Below, piece after piece: positions 19,067-28,152 of a stretch of 63,716 nt of DNA. The DNA comes from Loigolactobacillus zhaoyuanensis (GTDB lineage: Bacteria; Bacillota; Bacilli; Lactobacillales; Lactobacillaceae): the NCBI RefSeq assembly GCF_003946385.1, contig NZ_RHOE01000008.1:1-63716 (forward strand), given 5' to 3'. The notes under the pieces were generated by a model, which worked only from the letters and a program-made list of their open reading frames with translations, ran no database searches and was not told the origin of the DNA. Made by a program: the position numbers and the translations under genes. Positions within the stretch are counted from its first letter, which is position 1. Each line of letters begins with the position of its first letter.

Positions 19067-20500
19067 ATGCAAAAACAACTGTTAACTAGCTTGTCGGCCT
19101 GCACCAGTATTTTAGTTGGTAAACAGGCCAGTGCTGACGGATCGATTTTTATTGGCCGCAACGAAGACAGTAAAGCCGCCTGGCCGAAACATTTTATTAG
19201 TCATCCGCGGCAAACCCACACCACTGCGCCAGTTTTTAAATCTAAAGATACTGGCTTCACACTGACTTTGCCTTTGACCCAAGCTAAATATAACGCGACA
19301 CCTGAATGGACCACTGAATTCGGCGTGTTCGAGGAAGATGGCTTCAATGAATATGGCGTGGCGATGAGCGCAACTGAAAGTGCCTACGCCAATGAACGGG
19401 TGCTGGCCTATGATCCGCTGGTCAAAAATGGCATTGCCGAAGAAGCGATGGTCACCGTTGTGCTGCCCTACGTCAAAACAGCGCGTGCCGGCGTTTTGCG
19501 TTTAGGCGAATTGGTCGACCAATACGGGACGGCGGAAACTAATGGTATTTTATTCGCCGATAACACTGAAGCTTGGTATATGGAAACGGCAACTGGCCAT
19601 CACTGGGTCGCACAGCGCATCCCCGATGATGCCTACGCGGTGGTCGCCAATCAATTATCGATCCAAACGATCGATTTCATGGATCAAGAAAACTTTCTCA
19701 GTTCAGCGACGATTCAAAAATTTGCACGCCAACACCATTTATGGCGTACCGATACGCCATTTAACTTTCGGGCAATTTTTGGCACCCACACGCAAAGCGA
19801 TTTTATCTACAACACGCCGCGGGTTTGGTATGGTCAAAAAATACTGACCCCCACGCAGCCGCAAAAACCAATGAGTGACGACTTGCCGTTCATTCAGCGG
19901 GCGACCCAGCCGATCACCTTTGAACAAATCGCACAGATCCTTGGGTCACACTATCAAGGAACTAAATACGATCCCGTTGGTCGCGGTAAAGCTAAAAATC
20001 AGCATAAATTCCGGCCGATCAGCTTAGCCAAAACTCAGGAATCGCACATCCTACAAATTCGGCCGGAGCTACCAGCACCAGTGGCTGATATTCATTGGTT
20101 AGCTATGGGCGTAACTGCTGAGAGTATTTATGTGCCGTTTTATGCCGGCGCCGATCAAACGCCAGCCGATTACCAAATTGGCGGCGCTACTTATGATCCT
20201 AAATCCAGTTATTGGCTGTATAAACTTGCGGGTGTGCTAGTTGACAGTCATTACCATGCCTTTAGTCAATTATTAAGTGGCGTTCAAACGGCGACCCATA
20301 CTGAATTGCTGCGGGCAGTCGCCCAGCATGACGCCGCGGCACAAGTCCTTACCGGCACGGCCTTGATCGACTTCTTAAATCAGGCTAATCAGCAGCACGC
20401 CGACCTGGCCCGCACTAATTTCAGTGCGTTGATCGCCGACATGATCACGCAAGCAACCGATTTATCACCACTGAATTTTAATACTGACGAGAATCTATAA
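19067..20500 (+). CDS. C69 family dipeptidase
   Basis: Ntn-hydrolase of the PepD type that cleaves dipeptides. 477 residues. The likely nucleophile is Cys12 in LSACTSILVGKQASADGS, exposed after removal of a short propeptide; family motifs IGRNEDSKAAWPKH, FEEDGFNEYGVAMSATES and NGILFADNTEAWYMET follow. It precedes a YjeM-like amino-acid permease by 39 bases on the same strand, consistent with peptide use feeding amino-acid exchange. Confidence 0.92.
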   Translation: MQKQLLTSLSACTSILVGKQASADGSIFIGRNEDSKAAWPKHFISHPRQTHTTAPVFKSKDTGFTLTLPLTQAKYNATPEWTTEFGVFEEDGFNEYGVAMSATESAYANERVLAYDPLVKNGIAEEAMVTVVLPYVKTARAGVLRLGELVDQYGTAETNGILFADNTEAWYMETATGHHWVAQRIPDDAYAVVANQLSIQTIDFMDQENFLSSATIQKFARQHHLWRTDTPFNFRAIFGTHTQSDFIYNTPRVWYGQKILTPTQPQKPMSDDLPFIQRATQPITFEQIAQILGSHYQGTKYDPVGRGKAKNQHKFRPISLAKTQESHILQIRPELPAPVADIHWLAMGVTAESIYVPFYAGADQTPADYQIGGATYDPKSSYWLYKLAGVLVDSHYHAFSQLLSGVQTATHTELLRAVAQHDAAAQVLTGTALIDFLNQANQQHADLARTNFSALIADMITQATDLSPLNFNTDENL

Positions 20501-20539
20501 AATAACTGATCAAATTGATCATACGAGGAAATAAATAAA

Positions 20540-22033
20540 ATGGAAAAACAAAAGAAAATTACCGTAATTGGCCTGATCCTAATGATTTTTGGTTCAATTT
20601 TCGGTTTTGCTAACACCACCGTCGCCTACTATCTGATGGGTTACGGCGGGATCATCTGGTACTTATTTGCGGCAATTCTATTCTTCTTGCCCTCATCATT
20701 GATGTTTGCCGAATATGGTTCCACCTTCAAAGAAGTTCACGGTGGGATCTATTCTTGGTTAGCCGAATCAATTGGCGAGCGGCCAGCGTTTATCGGTACT
20801 TTTATCTGGCTAGCATCGTGGATCGTTTGGATGGTATCGACAGCGTCAAAGGTTTGGATCCCCTTCTCAACCTTTGTTTTTGGCCATGATCAAACGCAGA
20901 CTTGGCGTTTTCTCGGGCTAACGCCGACGGCCACGGTTGGCTTGCTGGGGATCTTATTTTTCCTATTGATCACCTTGCTGGCAACGCATGGTGTGCAACG
21001 GATTTCACGGATTGCTTCCTTTGGCGGCTTCCTGATCGCCTTGCTCAACGTGGCGTTCATGGTGGTTAGTTTGCTGGTATTGTTCAAAAACGGCCTGCAT
21101 TTAGCACAGCCAGTTCACGGTTTCCATAGTTTTATTTCGTCACCGAATGCTGATTATCATAGTCTGATCGGCATGCTTTCGTTTGTGGTTTTCGCTGTCT
21201 TTGCGTACGGCGGTATGGAAACCATGGGCGGCGTCACCGACAGCATGGAAAAACCAGAAAAAACTTTTCCTAAAGGGCTGTTGATCGCCACAGTTTTGAT
21301 TGCGATCAGCTATGCGGTCTCGATTTTTATCTGGGGGATCTCCGCTAATTGGCAACAAGTTTTAAATAATAAAACAACTAATCTAGGTAACATTACTTAT
21401 GTTTTAATGGATAATCTAGGTTTCTATTTCGGCCAAAGTTTTGGCTACAGCACCGCCACTGCCCATTTGATTGGGATCTGGTTTGCCCGGGTCACTGGCT
21501 TTGCCATGTTCTTTAGTTACTTAGGTGCCTTTTTCGTATTGATCTACTCACCACTAAAATCATTCGTTCTCGGCACGCCGAAAGCTCTTTGGCCAAAAGG
21601 CTTCGCCGACACGAATGCAGCTGGGATGCCCGCCAAAGCAATGTGGGTCCAAGCAATTTTCGTTTCTGTTTTAATTTTTATTGTCGCTTTTGGCGGCCAG
21701 GATGCACAGGTTTTCTACAATGTTTTGACGCAAATGGCCAATATTTCCACGACGCTACCTTATCTGTTCCTAGTGACCGCCTTTCCATATTTCAAGCGGC
21801 GCCAAGACTTGGAACGGCCGTTTGAGGTTTACACTAATCGTACTTGGACCTTGATCATTACCGTGTTAGTTGATCTAGTGCTGATCTTCGGTATTTTGTT
21901 CACGATCATTCAACCACTGCTAGAAGGTATGTACTTGGATGCCTTTGAAATGGTCGTGGGTCCGATCGTCTTTGGCTTGTTGGCTTGGTTAATGTACAAC
22001 CATTATACTCGTCAACAAAAAGCGATTAAATAA
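20540..22033 (+). CDS. APC amino-acid permease, YjeM/glutamate-GABA antiporter type
   Basis: 497 residues with about 12 membrane helices. The start of helix 1 (GLILMIFGSIFGFANTTVAY) and EYGSTFKEVHGGIYSWLAES are typical of the YjeM subgroup. Substrate is predicted only to class (amino acids). SD GAGGAAATAAATAAA precedes ATG. Cotranscription with the dipeptidase is plausible. A close relative is at 25515-27014. Confidence 0.87.
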   Translation: MEKQKKITVIGLILMIFGSIFGFANTTVAYYLMGYGGIIWYLFAAILFFLPSSLMFAEYGSTFKEVHGGIYSWLAESIGERPAFIGTFIWLASWIVWMVSTASKVWIPFSTFVFGHDQTQTWRFLGLTPTATVGLLGILFFLLITLLATHGVQRISRIASFGGFLIALLNVAFMVVSLLVLFKNGLHLAQPVHGFHSFISSPNADYHSLIGMLSFVVFAVFAYGGMETMGGVTDSMEKPEKTFPKGLLIATVLIAISYAVSIFIWGISANWQQVLNNKTTNLGNITYVLMDNLGFYFGQSFGYSTATAHLIGIWFARVTGFAMFFSYLGAFFVLIYSPLKSFVLGTPKALWPKGFADTNAAGMPAKAMWVQAIFVSVLIFIVAFGGQDAQVFYNVLTQMANISTTLPYLFLVTAFPYFKRRQDLERPFEVYTNRTWTLIITVLVDLVLIFGILFTIIQPLLEGMYLDAFEMVVGPIVFGLLAWLMYNHYTRQQKAIK

Positions 22034-22113
22034 GTACAAAAAAGCTGTGGCATAAGTAAATTGACGCTTTGTAAAGTTTAACTGTAAGCAAAGCTAGTTA
22101 GCTTCCATTCCGC

Positions 22114-22384
22114 CACCAGTGGACGGAACGAGTGCGACTTGAACTTGGCGGTCTTTGCCATAGTTCAATCGACAACGGGAAGCAAGTTCTGCTTAGCGAA
22201 TAAGTACTAATTGAGATACTTGTCGAACTTAGTTGTTAAGAACGAGCGACAGTGGCGCGTTGGCGAGCTAATTTTTCCTGAATAAAACCAAAAGCGGACG
22301 AAAAAATGGATCTCGCCAGCCGCGCATAGTTCTAAATGGCCTAAACCGCCATTAAGAACTATCGACACATCTTGTCCACTGGTG
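22114..22384 (+). repeat. beta repeat, copy 1, with an alpha insertion
   Basis: Ends are an 11-bp inverted repeat, CACCAGTGGAC (22114-22124) and GTCCACTGGTG (22374-22384), each with CCATTCC just outside. Inside is hairpin ATAGTTCTaAATGGC...GCCATTaAGAACTAT. It contains an alpha unit (22135-22252); without it the length is 153 bp, equal to the empty inverted copy at 54099-54250. No coding potential was seen. Confidence 0.75.
22135..22252 (+). repeat. 118-bp alpha repeat, copy 2
   Basis: Runs from CGACTTGAACTTGGC to AACGAGCGACAG, flanked on both sides by TG. Its first hairpin is TTGAACT-TGGC...GCCA-T-AGTTCAA, which compensates every change relative to copy 1 (TTGGACT-TGCC...GGCA-T-AGTCCAA). Confidence 0.85.
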
Positions 22385-22462
22385 CCTCCATTCCAGCAGG
22401 CAATGGTTGAGCATTTAACAATTGATTGTTTACGTGGCAAAGTTGGTCATAATCAGAAACGA

Positions 22463-22505
22463 AATACCAGTAAAACAGTTAGAAAACTGTTTTACTGGTA
22501 TTTTT
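22463..22505. terminator. strong terminator-like hairpin
   Basis: ATACCAGTAAAACAGTT pairs with AACTGTTTTACTGGTAT around an AGAA loop, followed by T5. It may end the permease transcript 430 bases downstream of its stop. A diverged, inverted counterpart with compensating changes is at 53977-54020. Confidence 0.75.
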
Positions 22506-22583
22506 ATACGCATATAACCTATTCTAAAGCTGTTATTAATACTGTTTAGTAAGTATTGAATCTAGCACTTACTCGACAAATAG

Positions 22584-22632
22584 GTTGTCGATTGAACTAA
22601 GGCGAAAACCGACAAGTTCAAGTCACTCGTTC
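22584..22632 (-). repeat. partial alpha-like repeat, inverted
   Basis: Read on the minus strand, AACGAGTGACTTGAACT...AGTTCAATCGACAAC resembles the first 45 bases of alpha but with a different hairpin interior. It appears to be a degraded fragment. Confidence 0.5.
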
Positions 22633-22722
22633 TTAGCGTCAAACTATATAATATCCTTCATAGTTAGCTAATGCTCAGTGACTAGACGTTGCACGGTGTA
22701 TTTGCCCTTTTATTATCCACAT

Positions 22723-23280
22723 TTAGGGCACTTGCTTGATCACTTGGGCCGGATTGCCGGCAATGACCACATTCACGCCAAAACTTTTGGTCACGGTTGA
22801 ATTTGCGCCAACGACCACGTTATCGCCTAGGGTCACACCAGGTAAAATCGTTGCCCCGCCGCCTAACCACACATTATCGCCAATTGTGATCGGCGCGCCT
22901 TCCCCGATCCAAGCACTACGCCGTTGTGGGTCCAACGGGTGACTTGCTGCGTACAATTGCACGTGGGGTCCAAATAGGCAATTATCAACAATATGGACTG
23001 GGGCGATATCTAAAATAACGCTGTCGTAATTACAAATAAAGTTATCACCGACGTGAATATTATAGCCAAAGTCACAACGAAAATTCGGCTGTAGATAGGG
23101 ATTTTTTCCGACACTACCAAATAATTGCCGCACCAAGTGCTGCTTTTGTGGCATCGCATCATCCTCAAGGTCATTGATCAAACGTCATAAATGGCGGGCG
23201 CGCTTTTCATCATTAGCCAGTTCGGCGTCAAAAATATAATAAGGCTCGCCGGCGAGAAATTTTTCTTTTTCAGTTTTCAC
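22723..23280 (-). pseudogene. maltose/galactoside O-acetyltransferase with an in-frame TGA
   Basis: Left-handed beta-helix acetyltransferase (hexapeptide repeats; HIVDNCLFGPHVQLYAASHP, GDNVWLGGGATILPGVTLGD, VVIAGNPAQVIK). Homologues begin with TEKEKxLAGEPY, and that segment is present in the same frame upstream: GTG at 23280 (site CAGGTT) reads VKTEKEKFLAGEPYYIFD and continues to ARHL, then TGA at 23187-23185, then RLINDLED. The body from codon 33 on is intact. Either a nonsense allele, a sequencing error, or restart at MPQKQHLV (GAGG upstream). Confidence 0.75.
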
Positions 23281-23387
23281 TTTTAATAACCTGCTCTCAT
23301 AGATTTCAGAATTAATTATAGTCTAGTCGTTAAAGCGGTTGCAACTGATTTCAACAAAAAAGCCGGCGTTATTGTCGGCTGATTTGC

Positions 23388-25373
23388 TTAATATAATGAG
23401 GCGACGTATGGTTGCATTGCTTTCACCACGTCCTCGCTGCCAGTCCCTTCCAGCATAGCGACGGTTAAATACGTATTGTTATCCGCATCGGTGGCCATCA
23501 AGAAGCCATTTTGTTCGCCGGTGGTGTCTTGTTGTTGTTTTAGCTCAGCAGTGCCGGTTTTGGCGGCAATGTTGTGGCCACTGACTTGGAGATCATGGGC
23601 CGTACCGTTGGCGTCAGACACCACTTGGACTAATGCCTGCTTAACTGCCGCGGCGCTGGCCTTTTTAAGGACCGTTTGCTGCGCGGCGGTTTGATTCAAT
23701 AATAAAGTCGGTAATTGCAGTGCACCATCGTTGCTGATCGCGCTGTACATCATTGCTTGCTGGATCGGTGACAACAATAATTGGCCTTGGCCGTATGCGG
23801 TATCCGCCAATAAAATCTTGCTAGCCAGCTTGCCATTATTGGAAATTTGCGCCGCACTCATGGTCAGCGGTAAGTTTGCCTTTGCCTTAAAGAAAGGCTG
23901 TAACCCTTTCAAGTAGGCTTGACTGCCCATTTGTAAGCCTGTTTGAGCGAACCAAATATTATCCGAATTGACCAAGGCTTGGGTCATATTTTCACTGTCT
24001 GCCGCTGTCACCCGCGTCACCTGATAACTGCCCCATGAACTATCCTGCTGCCATTTCAAGCCGCTGATCGATTTGGTGGTGTCGGTGGTGATCGTGCCAT
24101 TATCCAGTGCAATACCGGCGGTCAACATTTTAAAAGTTGACCCAGGTGCATAACGCTGAGTAAAGCGGCTGAGAAATGGCTGATCAGCGCTTTCAGCGTA
24201 TTTAGCATAGTCCGTTTGGCTGATACCAGTGGCGAATAAATTAGGATCGTAACTAGGCGAGCTGACTAAGGTCAACAACTGACCATTGCGCGGATCCATG
24301 GTGACCACGGCGCCTTTTTTGCCGGCTAATTGTTGGTACGCCTTTTCTTGTTTAGTTCGATCGATCGTCAATTTAATGGTTTTGCCATCATGCTTTTTCG
24401 TTGTTAACAAAGTCCGACTGACAGTGTCGCCATTATTGATCGTGATCTTACCGCCATCGCTGCCTTGTAGCTGGGCATCGTAGTAACGCTCGAGACCTGT
24501 TTTGCCAATGGTATCGCCGCTTTGCAGCTCAGGGTGTTTTTTCAAATCAGCAGCAGTTACTTCGCTGACGTAGCCGATCAGCTGGGCGCTAGCTTCACCG
24601 GTAGGATAAGTTCGTGCCGAGACTGCGCGATAAGTCACACCGGTTAAAGCGGTTTGTTCGGTCACCGTTTTGATCGGCACAAAACTGTCGTCCGTTACCC
24701 ATTGTTGTTGCAGTGACTGCTTTAAGCTGGTTTCGCTAACGCCAAATTTTTGACTGATCTGTTTTAAGTTGTTAGTTTTGGTGTCGCCGCTGCCTAATTG
24801 GTTAGGCACCAAGCCGGCTTGGGTCACCTGACCATCTTCCGCCAGTGGCTGGCCATTACGATCAACAATTTTGCCGCGCTGACCTTGTTGCCACGCCAAC
24901 TGGACGGTATCGGTGCCATTCATTTTAGGAAAGAGCATTGCGGGTGTCCAGACGACTTGCCATTTACCCTTAGTGCGCTCAATGCTAGTCGAATAATGGT
25001 TGACCTTTAGCGCGCCGATCGTGGTTTGCATATTCAAATTAAAGGTCAGCCGATAACGTTTAGCTGATTGGCGGGTGACCTTCAACTGCTTGACTTGCAT
25101 CTGGCTGGCACCAATCTGGCCAAATACCGCCACGTTACGGGCGATCACCTTTTTAGTCGTGTATTGATAGTCGCCACCAGTCAATTGCTGCGGATCGACC
25201 ACCGTCATCATTTTAGTGAAATCTTGTTGGCTAAAAGCCTTGGTGTAGGTAGTCGCCACCTTGCGCACCGCCGTTGTTGTTTGTTGCTGCTGGTGCCAGT
25301 GGTAGAAGTAGCCGCCACCGCCGATCAATAAAACAACCGCCAACAGGCCAATCCATAAGTATTTTTTACGCAT
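23388..25373 (-). CDS. class B penicillin-binding protein with MecA-type N-terminal domain
   Basis: Peptidoglycan DD-transpeptidase, about 661 residues. N-terminal membrane anchor (WIGLLAVVLLIGGGGYFYHW), an NTF2-like MecA_N domain (about 40-150), dimerisation domain, then transpeptidase. Catalytic motifs are SxxK in APGSTFKML, SxN in NSDNIWFAQTG and KTG in AAKTGTAEL. It resembles Bacillus PBP3 and enterococcal low-affinity Pbp5, so reduced beta-lactam affinity is possible but cannot be read from sequence. The ATG at 25373 follows AAAGGA; upstream ATGs lack sites. Confidence 0.9.
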   Translation of the reverse strand: MRKKYLWIGLLAVVLLIGGGGYFYHWHQQQQTTTAVRKVATTYTKAFSQQDFTKMMTVVDPQQLTGGDYQYTTKKVIARNVAVFGQIGASQMQVKQLKVTRQSAKRYRLTFNLNMQTTIGALKVNHYSTSIERTKGKWQVVWTPAMLFPKMNGTDTVQLAWQQGQRGKIVDRNGQPLAEDGQVTQAGLVPNQLGSGDTKTNNLKQISQKFGVSETSLKQSLQQQWVTDDSFVPIKTVTEQTALTGVTYRAVSARTYPTGEASAQLIGYVSEVTAADLKKHPELQSGDTIGKTGLERYYDAQLQGSDGGKITINNGDTVSRTLLTTKKHDGKTIKLTIDRTKQEKAYQQLAGKKGAVVTMDPRNGQLLTLVSSPSYDPNLFATGISQTDYAKYAESADQPFLSRFTQRYAPGSTFKMLTAGIALDNGTITTDTTKSISGLKWQQDSSWGSYQVTRVTAADSENMTQALVNSDNIWFAQTGLQMGSQAYLKGLQPFFKAKANLPLTMSAAQISNNGKLASKILLADTAYGQGQLLLSPIQQAMMYSAISNDGALQLPTLLLNQTAAQQTVLKKASAAAVKQALVQVVSDANGTAHDLQVSGHNIAAKTGTAELKQQQDTTGEQNGFLMATDADNNTYLTVAMLEGTGSEDVVKAMQPYVASLY

Positions 25374-25472
25374 ATCATCCATCCTTTTATTCATGCCGTT
25401 AAGGCCAAACAACAGCCGCCACGGGTATTAATTATTTAAGCATAAACCGCGGTGCCGTGATTTACAAGTCAG

Positions 25473-25506
25473 CAAAAAAAGGATCCGCCGTAGCGCACCC
25501 TTTTTC
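25473..25506 (-). terminator. imperfect terminator after the permease gene
   Basis: On the minus strand AAAAAGGGTGCGC and GGCGGATCCTTTTTTT pair imperfectly 8 bases past the stop, ending in T7. Confidence 0.6.
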
Positions 25507-25514
25507 TGATTCAA

Positions 25515-27014
25515 TTATTTTTTGGCTTCTAGTCGTTCATAACGGGTGAATAGCCACCACGCGACAACGCCGAAGAATACTGGTCCAGCAATTGAATAAA
25601 TCGACTTGGACAAATCACCGTCCATTGCTGGTTGGATGATCGTAAAGACGTTGGCGAACCCAACGGATATCAAGACCGCCGCAACACCTAGATAGGTCAT
25701 GAATTTAGATTTATACATGGTAAATGGCTTCTTGATCGCCGTTTGCTTTTTGAAACCTAAGAAGGCGAAAGCAATGAACATGTATGGTAATGTCATCGAA
25801 ACGTTGGTCATGGAAACTAAAATGTCGAAGAATGCTTTGGCACCCTTGCCCCCAAAGGAAACAATAGCAATGATCACGATCACAATTGCGGCCTGAACCT
25901 TCATTGCGTTGATCGGCACACCGTTTTTGATCACTGTCATTTTCTTTGGCCAAATCGCTTTTGGCGTGCCCTCGATCAGTTGTTTCAATGGTGAGAAGAT
26001 CAAGGTGAAAAAGGCACCAGACAAAGCTAAGAACATGGATAAGCCCATGTAACGGCTGATCCATTGACCAACTTGGATCGAGGCTGCTTCTGATAATGAC
26101 AGTGCGTGGCCAATTTGGTAGCCCATATTGTTCATCGCAATATAAGCCACATTGCCTAATGTCACTTCTGCACTACCGAATTTAGTGAAGGCGAAGTTCC
26201 AGTTAGTAAAGGCACCCATAATGAAAATACCAATAGCGTAACCAACCGCAATAATAATAGCTGAAATCGTGATCCCGCGTGGGAAGGTAACGGCTGCGTT
26301 TTCAGTTTCATCAACTAAACCACCGACAACTTCCAAGCCACCATAAGCAAAGATTGCGAATACTAAGAAACTAAAGACAGCGATCATTGAACTGAAATCA
26401 GTATTTGGTGAAACGAAAAATGCTTTGACCGATAATGGTTCCGCCATATGGCCATTCAAGAACAGAATGAAGATACCGCCGGCCAAGACAATAATATTGA
26501 TCAAAGCGACAGCCGTACCACCGATCGAAGTGATCCGCTTAATTGAATCCAAACCTTTAGATGAAACAAAGGTCAATACCAAGATCCAAACGATTGCTAA
26601 GACCCCTAAAGTTTGGACACCGTTTAAGCCGAATAACGACCAATCCTGTGTTTTATCGACCCCGAAGATCGCATTAGATAGCGGGATCCAAATCCCGGAA
26701 CCAACGTTGACCATCCAAACAATATAGGAGGCATACCACATAAAAGTACCCACAAAAGCAAACTTAGGATTCAAGGAATTAGCCATCCATGAATAAATAC
26801 CGCCTTTGTAGTCCTTAAATGCTGCCCCGTATTCTGCAAGCATGAAAGCAAATGGGATGAAAAACATAATTGCCGCAACGATATACCAAAAGATCGACGC
26901 GTAACCCATTAAGTAAAAGGCACGTGGAATATTGGTAAAACCGAAAACAGAGGTAAAGATCATTAGAATTAGTGCTGATAACGTTAATTTAACGTGTTTT
27001 TTTTCTGTTGCCAT
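25515..27014 (-). CDS. APC amino-acid permease, YjeM-like (second copy)
   Basis: About 499 residues with 12 predicted helices. Helix 1 (LILMIFTSVFGFTNIPRAFY) and AEYGAAFKDYKGGIYSWMAN match the permease at 20540-22033. Start ATG 27014 follows AAAGGAG with a 7-base spacer; a longer reading from 27053 is unsupported. It is transcribed alone, between its own terminator and the region upstream. Confidence 0.88.
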   Translation of the reverse strand: MATEKKHVKLTLSALILMIFTSVFGFTNIPRAFYLMGYASIFWYIVAAIMFFIPFAFMLAEYGAAFKDYKGGIYSWMANSLNPKFAFVGTFMWYASYIVWMVNVGSGIWIPLSNAIFGVDKTQDWSLFGLNGVQTLGVLAIVWILVLTFVSSKGLDSIKRITSIGGTAVALINIIVLAGGIFILFLNGHMAEPLSVKAFFVSPNTDFSSMIAVFSFLVFAIFAYGGLEVVGGLVDETENAAVTFPRGITISAIIIAVGYAIGIFIMGAFTNWNFAFTKFGSAEVTLGNVAYIAMNNMGYQIGHALSLSEAASIQVGQWISRYMGLSMFLALSGAFFTLIFSPLKQLIEGTPKAIWPKKMTVIKNGVPINAMKVQAAIVIVIIAIVSFGGKGAKAFFDILVSMTNVSMTLPYMFIAFAFLGFKKQTAIKKPFTMYKSKFMTYLGVAAVLISVGFANVFTIIQPAMDGDLSKSIYSIAGPVFFGVVAWWLFTRYERLEAKK

Positions 27015-27174
27015 AATAATTCTCCTTTCTAGGATAAATAATGCCAGAGTCATTATAGCAGTAAAACGCTATCAAAAGTTGATACTAGTGAAAAATCTCA
27101 TTAAATTAAATGATATTAACAGCGTTTTCACAGTTACTAATTAGCAAAATCACAGAAAAAGAATTTCATGCCAC

Positions 27175-27208
27175 AAAAAGTGCCTAGCATTTGGTCTCGT
27201 GCACTTCT
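27175..27208 (-). terminator. terminator overlapping the stop of the EVE-HNH-like gene
   Basis: On the minus strand AAGTGC...GCACTTTTT closes a 17-base loop immediately after the TAA. Confidence 0.6.
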
Positions 27209-28122
27209 TAACGTTGAAAAACGAAGCGGCGATGCCAATTGAGAAATGGCGTAGCAGCAGGCTGGAAATCAAGCCGTAACTGGGTCGTTAACGCCAAACG
27301 CTCTTGATCTAGCAAGCCAACTTGTGATGCGATCAACAATCGACCACTGCGGCTAAATGAGAGCAAGCCCTGTGCGACTAATTGCGCATGATTGGCGCAT
27401 AATAACACGCCATTAGCCGCTATGTTGCGTTCTTCTGGTGTGCTGTCTTTTAATGGTTTCAACCGCGTCGCTTGCAATAATTGCGGCTGTTCCACCCCGC
27501 AAATCGCACACTGTAGCACTTGTTGTTGCTTGACTGCTGCCGTAAAAGCTTGCTGTGCCTGACTGATTTGGCGGCGATTGATCAAATCAGCGTTGACCAA
27601 TAAACGCACTAGCGGATCAGCTTCCGTAGCCGCCACGGCTGACATGGCCAAGCTCAATTGCTCATTTTGCTTAGCATCAAAGTATTGGGCCTCGATCAAG
27701 TCGATCAATTGGGCCAATAACAAGGAATAGCACGGATAAATGTAGCCTTGGTTGCCGCTACCATCCGCTTGAAACGCCGCGTGTTTAACTGGTAACAATG
27801 GTCGTAATTGCGGTAAATAAGCGCTGATCGTTAGCGGCGTAGGCAACTCATAATAGCGTAAACGCACCAGATTAACTTGTGGCGTGGCGACATCAGCTAA
27901 AAAAGCTGGCCGTGCTGCCGTTTGTACCTGTGTTTGGGCTTGGCTGACCGCAACGATTTGGCCGGCCACATAATGAAATAAGATATCTTGTGGCTGGATC
28001 GCTTTGATCCGTGCCCAAGTTGGCGGAACCGCCTGTCCCTGCGCGCGTTGTTGCGTCCAAATTAAGCCAGCTGTTTTTTCTTGTTGATAGGTTCGTCCTT
28101 GCATGACAATAAATGCTTGCAT
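27208..28122 (-). CDS. EVE-like domain plus HNH nuclease-like protein with altered HNH core
   Basis: About 304 residues. The N-terminal 70 residues (AFIVMQGRTYQQEKTAGLIW...WARIKAIQPQDILFHYVAGQIVAVSQA) look like an EVE/PUA-type base-recognition fold. The C-terminal part (about 215-280) is HNH_2-like: CAICG, LLQATRLKPLKDSTPEERN, NGVLLCANHAQL, LLSFSRSGRLLIAS. The family normally has His at the Arg of ATRLKPL, so the metal-activating His seems lost. EVE-HNH proteins are known as modification-dependent nucleases; activity here is doubtful. ATG 28122 follows GGAGG. It lies 30 bases after the Mga-like gene. Confidence 0.65.
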   Translation of the reverse strand: MQAFIVMQGRTYQQEKTAGLIWTQQRAQGQAVPPTWARIKAIQPQDILFHYVAGQIVAVSQAQTQVQTAARPAFLADVATPQVNLVRLRYYELPTPLTISAYLPQLRPLLPVKHAAFQADGSGNQGYIYPCYSLLLAQLIDLIEAQYFDAKQNEQLSLAMSAVAATEADPLVRLLVNADLINRRQISQAQQAFTAAVKQQQVLQCAICGVEQPQLLQATRLKPLKDSTPEERNIAANGVLLCANHAQLVAQGLLSFSRSGRLLIASQVGLLDQERLALTTQLRLDFQPAATPFLNWHRRFVFQR

Positions 28123-28152
28123 CTTGCGCCTCCACTTCAATATTCGACCCGG

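Noticed and set aside
22207-22440. Minus-strand ORF MPRKQSIVK... across the beta repeat
   Set aside because: It runs through the inverted-repeat element; its counterpart at 54043-54261 is diverged at non-coding rates and no protein family fits.
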